From the NCBI RefSeq assembly GCF_019209835.1, contig NZ_JAHUTS010000008.1, positions 1-64,000 on the forward strand: 64,000 nt of DNA, read 5' to 3'. Numbering within the stretch: position 1 is the stretch's first letter; each line of letters starts with the position of its first letter. Under the pieces are notes generated by a model that was not told where the DNA came from, did not search any database, and saw only the letters and a list, made by a program, of their open reading frames with translations. The DNA is from Enterovibrio paralichthyis (lineage in GTDB: Bacteria; Pseudomonadota; Gammaproteobacteria; Enterobacterales; Vibrionaceae). Both the position numbers and the translations under genes were made by a program. Shown here piece by piece: positions 16,520 through 22,723 of the stretch.

Positions 16520-17571
16520 AAGCGCGAATGATAGCGATGCTCGCCTCAGCGGCGGTAATGGTGCTGGTTTTTGCCTACATGGCGGGGCTGTTTGTTCCTG
16601 ATCTTCCACCGGTACCGGAGCGGGCGGTGCAGACACCTGCGGCAGAATATCTGGAAGTGGATGTGGTAGAAATGCCGCAAAGCCGCCAGTTCAGCGGTAC
16701 TGTGCGGGCTCACCAGTCGGCAGAACTGGCTTCGCGTATTAACGCCAAAGTAGCGGATGTGCTGGTCGATGCCGGGGATGCGGTGAAAGCCGGGGATATC
16801 CTGTTGCGGCTCGAAAGTGATGATTTGAGCGCGCGGGTTATCCAGCAGCAACAAGCACTGGCTTCCGCACAGGCGCAGGTTAATGATGCCCGCATTAATT
16901 ACGACCGTGTGCGCAAACTGGTCGATCGCGGTTTGCTGCCCGTCGCGGAGCGCGATGCCGCCAAGGTCAAACTGGACACGGCCAATGCGGAACTTGCTGG
17001 TCGCACGGCATCCTTGTCTGAAGCGGAAGTGAACCGAAATTTCAGTGTCATCACCGCACCTTTTGACGGTGTAATCAGTAAACGCTCTGTGAATCAGGGA
17101 GACATTGCCACCGTGGGTGCCAACCTGATCTCTATCTACAACCCAAACTCATTAAGGCTGGAAGCGGCGATCAGTGAATCTGTGTTGCCAAAGCTGGCCG
17201 ACACTGACCAGTTTGATATCGTCCTTGATACCAACTCCCACCCTTTAAAAGCTCGGGCACAGGAAATAGAACCGGCGGCAGATGCAGCTTCAAGAAGTTT
17301 TACCGTGAAATTCGGGTTTGATGAGAAAGAGGGACTGTATCCTGGGATGTTCGGGCGTGTATCCGTGCCATTGGATACGGTGGAGGTGCTGGCGGTGCCA
17401 CAGGATGCGGTAATTTCCCGTGGTCAGCTTCGTTATGTTCACGTTCAACATCCTGAAAAAAATGAAGATATGCGTATTGTGAGGCTGGGTGAAACTTTCC
17501 AGCACAACAACGAAGAATGGGTAACTATCTCGGCAGGTCTGAATAAGGGGGAAAGGATTCAGCTGCCCTGA
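16516..17571 (+). CDS. RND efflux periplasmic adaptor subunit (membrane fusion protein)
   Basis: 351 residues: N-terminal membrane anchor (about 5-27), lipoyl half-motifs around VLVDAGDAVKAGDILLRL and FDGVISKRSVNQGD, an alpha-hairpin coiled coil between them (about 95-170, rich in Ala/Gln/Leu), then beta-barrel and membrane-proximal domains. It links the RND pump to an outer-membrane channel. Its ATG overlaps the pump stop, so the two are coupled. No lipobox Cys, so it is anchored by a transmembrane helix rather than lipid. Confidence 0.92.
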   Translation: MKARMIAMLASAAVMVLVFAYMAGLFVPDLPPVPERAVQTPAAEYLEVDVVEMPQSRQFSGTVRAHQSAELASRINAKVADVLVDAGDAVKAGDILLRLESDDLSARVIQQQQALASAQAQVNDARINYDRVRKLVDRGLLPVAERDAAKVKLDTANAELAGRTASLSEAEVNRNFSVITAPFDGVISKRSVNQGDIATVGANLISIYNPNSLRLEAAISESVLPKLADTDQFDIVLDTNSHPLKARAQEIEPAADAASRSFTVKFGFDEKEGLYPGMFGRVSVPLDTVEVLAVPQDAVISRGQLRYVHVQHPEKNEDMRIVRLGETFQHNNEEWVTISAGLNKGERIQLP

Positions 17572-17655
17572 TCTATGCGCGCTCCTTTTGATCAAGCGCA
17601 ATACCTCCTCTGCAATTCATTGAATAATGGAAAACAGTCATATTAGGAGGTCTCA

Positions 17656-17937
17656 ATGGAACTGAATCCGGTTTTTGCAAGAAGACTGTATCTCGCATTT
17701 CTGGTCGAAGAGATGGAACGCCCGAACGTTCCTCGATTGATTGAAGCAACAGGCTGGCCACGCCGCACTATTCAGGACGTGATCAAGTCTCTGGCAGGGC
17801 TGGGCATTGAATTGTCGTTTATTCAGGATGGACGACGCCACAACGATGGTTACTACCGCCTGACTGATTGGGGCCCGTTCAAACGTGAGTGGGTCGAAGA
17901 GCGCAAACGGGACATCATGGGTACCCTCGCTCATTGA
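17656..17937 (+). CDS. Small winged-helix DNA-binding protein, unknown target
   Basis: 93 residues, the whole protein being one winged helix-turn-helix: ERPNVPRLIEATGWPRRTIQDVIKSLAGLGIEL reads as helices 2-3 and the following DGRRHNDGYYRLTDWG as the wing. Similar short wHTH proteins occur across Vibrionaceae without assigned roles. No ligand domain. AGGAGG lies 7 bases before the ATG. Single gene with its own bidirectional terminator. Confidence 0.75.
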   Translation: MELNPVFARRLYLAFLVEEMERPNVPRLIEATGWPRRTIQDVIKSLAGLGIELSFIQDGRRHNDGYYRLTDWGPFKREWVEERKRDIMGTLAH

Positions 17938-17941
17938 AAAT

Positions 17942-17974
17942 AAAAACGCAGCTCAACATTCGCTGCGTTTTTTT
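17942..17974. terminator. Bidirectional terminator
   Basis: AAAAACGCAGC / GCTGCGTTTTT, a perfect 11-bp stem with 9-base loop, between the convergent wHTH and MmcQ/YjbR genes. Confidence 0.92.
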
Positions 17975-17990
17975 ATGGAAGGAATAGCTG

Positions 17991-18341
17991 TCACGACTGG
18001 CCGGGTCGCAGCGCTTTTTGAACATATTTCGGCAGCTTATCGACCACTAAATCCCATGAGCGCGAGATGATGTTTTCCAGCTCAGCGGTTGGCAGTGGAC
18101 ATTTTTCACCAAACTCTATCCAACCTGCTCTAGCCAGGTGCGGTGCTGGACGGCAATCCGGTATTTCAGCCATCATCACGAACAGGTCATCCGGCACTTT
18201 ACACGCCATCTTGTTCCCGTCGTAAAAAATGCACACCATCTTGGTCTGATGAACACTGTAAACATCCACGCCGCCCCATTTTACGTCATGGCGAATTCCC
18301 ACCAAAGAGTGGCAGTGCTGTTTGAGCGACGGGATATCCAT
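17991..18341 (-). CDS. MmcQ/YjbR family protein
   Basis: 116 residues. The VYSVHQTKMVCIFYD strand pair, the CKVPDDLFVMM segment and the final helices (LENIISRSWDLVVDKLPKYVQKAL) match the small double-wing MmcQ/YjbR fold. Some members bind DNA in vitro but no regulatory role is settled. Its start overlaps the DUF1499 stop by one base (TAATG), so it is the second gene of a pair. Confidence 0.8.
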   Translation of the reverse strand: MDIPSLKQHCHSLVGIRHDVKWGGVDVYSVHQTKMVCIFYDGNKMACKVPDDLFVMMAEIPDCRPAPHLARAGWIEFGEKCPLPTAELENIISRSWDLVVDKLPKYVQKALRPGQS

Positions 18342-18796
18342 TACTTGATAAGTCCTGCTTTCTGGAGTGACTGGCGAAGTTGGTCGGCACGCTTGCGGTT
18401 AACACCGAAATCCGAATAGCCGGTGCGGGACTCTGAGCGGACAATCAGCTTGTCGCCATCAATGCGAAGCTCCAAATCATCAACAAAACGCATGATTTTG
18501 CTGACACACTCTATCCGGGCGTAATCCCCGTCTTGTTCGGCAACCCTTGCCCCGGGCAGCATCAGCGCAACATCAACAATTCTCGCCATGCTGATATTGT
18601 CATTTGCCAGTTCAAACGGAGCCAAATGGAAATCCTTGCGCTCATCCTGCGTGGAAACACAATTTGGCTTGTCGGCGCAGGGGGTAAGGGATCTGTCCTT
18701 CATCGTGGTTTCTCCTTGCACACATCCAGCCAGCGCCAGCAAGGTGGCCGTGGCTGCAGGGATATAAAAACGTCTGTCTGAAATTTTTCTGTTCAT
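18341..18796 (-). CDS. DUF1499 family lipoprotein
   Basis: 151 residues. Signal peptide with lipobox ALAGC, Cys25 lipidated. The body holds CADKPNCVSTQDE near 42-54 and RSESRTGYSDFGVNRKRAD near the C-terminus, both diagnostic of DUF1499. Function unknown; probably an outer-membrane-anchored periplasmic protein. A longer frame to 18874 would bury the signal peptide, so the ATG at 18796 is used. Divided by 20 bp from the DUF2956 gene upstream. Confidence 0.83.
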   Translation of the reverse strand: MNRKISDRRFYIPAATATLLALAGCVQGETTMKDRSLTPCADKPNCVSTQDERKDFHLAPFELANDNISMARIVDVALMLPGARVAEQDGDYARIECVSKIMRFVDDLELRIDGDKLIVRSESRTGYSDFGVNRKRADQLRQSLQKAGLIK

Positions 18797-18816
18797 ATCA
18801 CTATCCCACCTGATGG

Positions 18817-19152
18817 TTAACGTAGCAGCGCAAACGCAGCAAAACCTACCCAGCTGATAACAAGCAGCGCCCAAGGCAATATGGTGTTGGCGCGGGACGG
18901 TTCTTGGTGAATGCTTTCGGAGTCCAGCTCGATATCTACACTGGCGACCTGCTTTTGTTTCAGCTGCTTTTTGCGTTCTTTATCGCGCTCGCGCGCTTTG
19001 GCTTTCAGCTGCTTTTTATACAGGGCGATACCTTTTTCAATGCCCTGAGCAATCAGTTTTGTCTGTTCTTTGGTTTGACCCGGTTTCTGCGTTGCCTTGG
19101 CAATTTTCATTGCTTCCAGTTGGCTTTCCGGTGATGGCGTTGGGTTATTCAT
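18817..19152 (-). CDS. DUF2956 family protein
   Basis: 111 residues: conserved N-terminal block EAMKIAKATQKPGQTKEQTKLIAQGIEKG is split here as EAMKIAKATQKPGQ plus KEQTKLIAQGIEKG (about 13-42), then a Lys/Arg-rich coiled segment and a C-terminal transmembrane anchor (LPWALLVISWVGFAAFALL). This is a tail-anchored inner-membrane protein of unknown function conserved in Vibrio and Shewanella relatives. Starts just outside the MITE-like repeat. Confidence 0.82.
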   Translation of the reverse strand: MNNPTPSPESQLEAMKIAKATQKPGQTKEQTKLIAQGIEKGIALYKKQLKAKARERDKERKKQLKQKQVASVDIELDSESIHQEPSRANTILPWALLVISWVGFAAFALLR

Positions 19153-19537
19153 CGTTATCTTTCTTATCCCGTGCTACGTTAGGCGCAATTATACCCAAAT
19201 GACCTGAAGATGCTCGCATTCAGAGGTCATCAATGCGTTCAATTCGAGGCAAATTTTACGTGGAATAGTCGTTCTATTTCCGTGGAATTTAACGAAGAAG
19301 TGGGCGCATTGCTGGCCTCCCTTCGGGCGAGTTGACTGACGCTGTGCTCTTTGTTGTTCCTTTTTGATGGAGGTGACTACACCTACAAAGGAACGCCGCG
19401 ATCACAACGCCAGTCAATCTCGCTGAATCCTGCATCTTCAGGTTGTTTGGGTATATAACGATGATAACAGCCTGTCACGAAACCAAAAACTGAGATTCCT
19501 GTCAAAGCTGTGGCACTGATTAAAAGGAGAATGACTG
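19153..19537. other. 385-bp intergenic stretch occupied mostly by a MITE-like repeat
   Basis: Lies between divergent DUF2956 and YbjQ-like genes. Bases 19190-19455 are the inverted-repeat element described separately; 19456-19537 must hold the YbjQ-like promoter and an AAAGGAGA ribosome site near 19522. No open reading frame of note. Confidence 0.7.
19190..19455. repeat. MITE-like structured repeat (element 1, 266 bp)
   Basis: Terminal inverted repeats at 19190-19213 and 19432-19455 match at 22 of 24 positions (outer part TATACCCAAA). TA on each side could be a target duplication. Inside, 19328-19350 and about 19399-19422 are a second inverted repeat (GTTGACTG / CAGTCAAT cores), and GTTCCTTT / AAAGGAAC flanks a GGTG-ACTA-CACC hairpin, so the 3' half folds as one long stem. 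No coding capacity. Non-autonomous element by structure; family name unknown to me. Confidence 0.75.
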
Positions 19538-19858
19538 ATGATTCTAACCACTACGCCCACGGTTCAGGGACGCGAGATACGACAATACCACGGCGTGGTT
19601 GTCGGCGAGGCGATCCTTGGTGCAAATATCTTCAAAGATATTTTTGCCAGTATCCGTGACATTGTTGGCGGCCGTTCCGGGTCTTATGAAGCAGAGCTGG
19701 CCAAAGCGCGTGAAATTGCGTTCGATGAACTCAAAGAGCAGGCCAGAGCCGTGGGCGGCAACGCGATTGTGGGCATTGATCTTGATTATGAAGTGGTCGG
19801 CCCCAATGGTGGTATGTTGATGGTCAGCATCAGTGGTACCGCGGTAACACTGGGCTGA
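19538..19858 (+). CDS. YbjQ/UPF0145 family protein
   Basis: 106 residues, the usual length. VQGREIRQYHGVVVGEAILG at the start, the central ARAVGGNAIVGIDLDYE and C-terminal MLMVSISGTAV are the conserved strands of the YbjQ family, which forms a pentameric ring. Sometimes annotated 'heavy-metal-binding domain', though no metal role is proven and this copy has no Cys or clustered His. GGAG lies upstream of the ATG. Confidence 0.9.
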   Translation: MILTTTPTVQGREIRQYHGVVVGEAILGANIFKDIFASIRDIVGGRSGSYEAELAKAREIAFDELKEQARAVGGNAIVGIDLDYEVVGPNGGMLMVSISGTAVTLG

Positions 19859-19977
19859 TTGTGAGCCGCCTTGAATTTATAAAATACTCTGTACGGAAAT
19901 TTGTTGGGTCACTCCGCAAATTTCTGTGCTGAGACTTTGTGACCGGCAGGATTGCTGACAAAGTGCCAAGGAGGGCT
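19859..19977 (+). promoter_or_regulatory. Structured leader upstream of the DUF2919 gene
   Basis: Two successive hairpins: GAAATTTG / CAAATTTC (19896-19903, 19917-19924) and CTTTGT / ACAAAG (19935-19940, 19958-19963), followed closely by AAGGAGG (19968-19974) and a 24-codon frame. No riboswitch class recognised; the arrangement suggests translational control but that is inference. Confidence 0.35.
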
Positions 19978-20052
19978 ATGAACATCATTAACTATGTGCT
20001 AACCCTGGAAGATAACGACACCAATGAATTCGCTCTTGTACACATCCCCTGA
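19978..20052 (+). CDS. Candidate 24-residue leader/small protein
   Basis: ATG at 19978 has an ideal AAGGAGG Shine-Dalgarno 3 bases upstream and opens MNIINYVLTLEDNDTNEFALVHIP before TGA at 20050-20052; shown here as MNIINYVLTLED then NDTNEFALVHIP. It overlaps the start of the DUF2919 gene (20024) in another frame, while that gene's own ribosome site is poor (GGAAGA about 10 bases upstream). It may therefore couple translation of DUF2919. No homology known to me; could be spurious. Confidence 0.4.
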   Translation: MNIINYVLTLEDNDTNEFALVHIP

Positions 20053-20509
20053 TTACTACGACAAACACGGCAACGCCAAACCCAACCTGATGTTCTGGTT
20101 GAGCTGTTTTTTCCTCGCCCGCGCCTGGATTGTGTTTGTTATCGCAGGCGTAAGCCGCGAACAGGGACAAACCCTGTTATCCATTTTCTATCCAAGCCAC
20201 GAAGCGTTATATCTTGGTCTGGGATTGGGAACACCCGCCGTCGCATTGATGCTGATGGCAGGAAACCTGCACCGCTACCCGGGGTTCTTCTCCGCAGTGT
20301 GGCGATGGGGCAAAGTGATTCTCATGGTGTCATTACTGTGTGACCTTGCGTTGCAGGCACAACATTTGATGATTCAGCACTGGAGCTTCCATTGGGGCAG
20401 TGCTGGCATGTTACTGATGGCGATTTGGCTCGTGTTGTATTTATTTAGAAGCCGCCGCACTCAGTTTTTGTTTGAAGCACCGATTACAAGAGAAGAAAAG
20501 AATGAATGA
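20024..20509 (+). CDS. DUF2919 family inner-membrane protein (YfeZ-like)
   Basis: 161 residues with four hydrophobic spans (about 23-45, 62-80, 92-112 and 123-140) and the short conserved start YTSPDYYDKHGNAKPN. Matches DUF2919; function unknown. It overlaps the next gene by 8 bases and the 24-codon leader frame by 29 bases. Probably cotranscribed with the exported 131-residue protein. Confidence 0.75.
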   Translation: MNSLLYTSPDYYDKHGNAKPNLMFWLSCFFLARAWIVFVIAGVSREQGQTLLSIFYPSHEALYLGLGLGTPAVALMLMAGNLHRYPGFFSAVWRWGKVILMVSLLCDLALQAQHLMIQHWSFHWGSAGMLLMAIWLVLYLFRSRRTQFLFEAPITREEKNE

Positions 20510-20897
20510 GTGGAAGAAAGGGCTGGTGCTTTTCAGTGCCATGCTAAGCCCGCTGGCAATGGCCGACTGGCAAGTTGACGTGAATTTCGAAATGGAGCGC
20601 TCAGGTAAACAGCACCGCGCACAGACCTCTGTTTCACTGGTTCCCGGTGAAGAGACCATCCTGTTTGACAACGGGGATATGAGTGGCGCTCTGGTGGGCA
20701 AAGCCGAGCTACTGGAAGTGACAGCGGACGAAGTGAAGATTTCCCTGCTGGTTCAAGAACAGGGGCAGAACGGCGAATGGCGTACCATTATGGCGCCGGT
20801 TGTCAGTGCGGGTCTCAATACACCGGCATCGGTGAATCAAACCAACGCCCTGTTGGATGAAACCGCATCACTCAAGGTGGAAATCACCTCGGTTTAA
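20502..20897 (+). CDS. Hypothetical exported protein
   Basis: 131 residues. Sec signal peptide WKKGLVLFSAMLSPLAMA, cleaved before DWQV (about residue 20). The mature part is predicted mostly beta (WQVDVNFEME, RAQTSVSLVPGEETILF, EVKISLLVQEQ) and has no cysteine. I do not recognise the family. The ATG at 20502 overlaps DUF2919; an earlier in-frame start at 20472 would lengthen the N-terminus with charged residues in front of the signal peptide. Confidence 0.72.
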   Translation: MNEWKKGLVLFSAMLSPLAMADWQVDVNFEMERSGKQHRAQTSVSLVPGEETILFDNGDMSGALVGKAELLEVTADEVKISLLVQEQGQNGEWRTIMAPVVSAGLNTPASVNQTNALLDETASLKVEITSV

Positions 20898-21005
20898 ACA
20901 AACACTGATTACTTTACCGATCTGAGACAAAGTCTCTGAATTCATCCGGGAATATGCTAGCTTGACGCAAAACATAGATAGTTAGCACTTTACTCGGAGG
21001 TAAAA

Positions 21006-21905
21006 ATGGCGGTTTCCCAACCGGCAATCGTGGCAGACGCGGGGCAGTTCGCGCTCTATACCGTACTTAAAGTCACCGGCGACGCAAAAGCAGTCCTGAA
21101 ACAATGCCGTGATTTGCACACGCTGGTCGAAGAGATTAATGCCAATCAACCTGGCGCTTCACTGAAAGCAGCCGTTTCGTTCGCTCCAGCATTCTGTGCG
21201 GCGAACGATATCCAGACACCAGACGATTTTTCCCCATTCCGACCGCTTGGCGAAGGTGATACCCATGCACCTGCGACCGAGTGTGACATCCTGATCCATG
21301 CCCATTCCAGCCGTCATGATCTTAACTTCTTCCTGCTGCGCAAGTTCTTGTCGCCGATCGCGGCAGAGGTGGAAGTGGTTGATGAAACTTACGGTTACCG
21401 TTACCTCGATTCCCGCGATATGACCGGCTTTATCGATGGTACAGAAAACCCGGAAGGCGAAGAAGCACGCCGTCAGGTAGCCATTATTGCTGAAGGCGAG
21501 TGTGCCGGTGGCAGTGTGGTGATGATGCAGCGCTACGTGCACAAACTGGCAGCTTGGGAGCCTCTGACCATCAAGCAGCAAGAGAAAGTGATTGGCCGTA
21601 CCAAGCCAGATTCGATTGAGCTTGAAGATGTACCGGCAACGTCTCACGTTGGCCGCGTTGATATCAAAGAAGATGGCAAAGGGCTGAAAATGGTGCGTCA
21701 CAGCCTGCCGTATGGTTCAGTGTCCGGCGATCACGGCCTGCTGTTTATCGCGTACTGCCACACCCAGCACGTACACAAAACCATGCTGGAAAGCATGTTT
21801 GGTGAGCGTGACGGCAAAACCGACATGTTGCTGCGTTTTACAACGCCAGTGACCGGTGCCTACTTCTACGCGCCATCGATGGAAGCGCTCAGCACACTGG
21901 GTTGA
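21006..21905 (+). CDS. DyP-type heme peroxidase (YfeX-like)
   Basis: 299 residues. The DyP signature GxxDG appears as GFIDGTENP with catalytic Asp144; ATSHVGR contains the probable proximal heme ligand His214, and MVRHSLPYG carries the distal Arg231. No Tat or Sec signal, so it is cytoplasmic like YfeX. DyP peroxidases oxidise dyes, phenolics or porphyrinogens with hydrogen peroxide; the native substrate is unknown. GGAGG upstream. Terminator at 21925-21951. Confidence 0.93.
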   Translation: MAVSQPAIVADAGQFALYTVLKVTGDAKAVLKQCRDLHTLVEEINANQPGASLKAAVSFAPAFCAANDIQTPDDFSPFRPLGEGDTHAPATECDILIHAHSSRHDLNFFLLRKFLSPIAAEVEVVDETYGYRYLDSRDMTGFIDGTENPEGEEARRQVAIIAEGECAGGSVVMMQRYVHKLAAWEPLTIKQQEKVIGRTKPDSIELEDVPATSHVGRVDIKEDGKGLKMVRHSLPYGSVSGDHGLLFIAYCHTQHVHKTMLESMFGERDGKTDMLLRFTTPVTGAYFYAPSMEALSTLG

Positions 21906-21924
21906 TTCCCGAAACCGTTTTTCG

Positions 21925-21951
21925 AAAAGCACCACAAGTTGGTGCTTTTTT
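21925..21951 (+). terminator. Terminator after the DyP peroxidase gene
   Basis: AAAAGCACCA / TGGTGCTTTT hairpin with short loop and six T residues. Confidence 0.9.
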
Positions 21952-21975
21952 ATTGCCAAATCAAACCTTTTTACA

Positions 21976-22259
21976 CTAGGGGCTGTTGACCTTTGGTGGT
22001 TAAATTTTGTTCTAGCCATAAGCGTTTTAGGCGCGGCGAGGTGTGTGCCGCCTAGTTATTCTAAGCAAATACACCTCAACAAAGCATAAAACGCTTAGGG
22101 TACGGGACGCGCAGTCGAACCCTTCGGGCAGCGTTTGTGGGGAATTTCTGCTGCGTTATCAGCGTCTCATGTAGGCTAGCTACACATCGAAGCTTCTGCC
22201 TTGCATAAAATCCCCACAAACTGCTGCAAAAATCATCACCAAAGGTCAACAGCCCCTAG
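21976..22259. repeat. MITE-like element with perfect 23-bp terminal inverted repeats (element 2, 284 bp)
   Basis: Bases 21976-21998 and 22237-22259 are exact reverse complements, ends reading CTAGGGGCTGTTGACC. Each terminal CTAG is itself a palindrome and may be a 4-bp target duplication, as made by IS5-type transposases (YTAR targets). Further nested inverted repeats occur inside (AAGCGTTTTA / TAAAACGCTT; TTTGTGGGGA / TCCCCACAAA). No coding capacity. The IS5 link is inference from the possible target site. Confidence 0.85.
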
Positions 22260-22420
22260 AAGCGCCAATGTTGATCGCTATTCACTTTTTGGCGCTTGGG
22301 CAAATTTGTCCAGTTTTTACTGCTCGACCCCAACCCTCTCCCTTGTGATTATCGCCAGCACGAATCGTGAAAATAAAACAACAGACCACCAAGGTCTGAA
22401 CCGACGTGTTGGAGTTAGAA

Positions 22421-22723
22421 ATGAACATTGTTGCGATCACCGCCTGTCCTTCCGGCGTTGCACACACCTACATGGCTGCTGAATCTCTTGAACAGGCTGC
22501 GCTGGCGCGTGGCTGGACGATCAAAGTGGAGACACAGGGCGTTCTGGGCGCAGAGAACGAAATCTCACAGCAGGATGTTGAAGAGGCAGACGCCGTTATT
22601 CTCACCACAGACATTGCCTTAAGCGGCACTGAGCGCTTTGACGGTAAAAAAGTGATTCAAACCACCGTGAAACGCCTGGTGGTCTCACCTTCTGAAGCAC
22701 TGGATGCGGTGGAGGCAGCGTAA
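22421..22723 (+). CDS. Solo PTS fructose-type EIIB component
   Basis: 100 residues, a complete stand-alone EIIB. NIVAITACPSGVAHTYMAAE places the phospho-accepting Cys at residue 9. The family takes phosphate from EIIA and passes it to sugar entering through EIIC. No EIIC or EIIA follows; the only ones nearby are encoded on the other strand at 36908-38892. It begins the plus-strand island operon and overlaps the beta-mannosidase start by one base (TAATG). It may be an extra phosphocarrier for that EIIBC, or a regulatory remnant. Confidence 0.88.
   Translation: MNIVAITACPSGVAHTYMAAESLEQAALARGWTIKVETQGVLGAENEISQQDVEEADAVILTTDIALSGTERFDGKKVIQTTVKRLVVSPSEALDAVEAA

Larger units (their letters stand above)
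21906..22420. other. 515-bp intergenic stretch: terminator, MITE-like element, island promoter
   Basis: Holds the peroxidase terminator, the 284-bp element at 21976-22259 and about 160 bp of unique sequence before the solo EIIB gene. A small CAGACC / GGTCTG hairpin (22382-22398) lies in the probable leader of that gene. I found no convincing CRP site. Confidence 0.6.

Noticed and set aside
15896..16636. A 246-residue antisense frame over the RND pump end
   Set aside because: Low-complexity His/Gln/Arg-rich translation typical of a shadow frame; no plausible start or homology.
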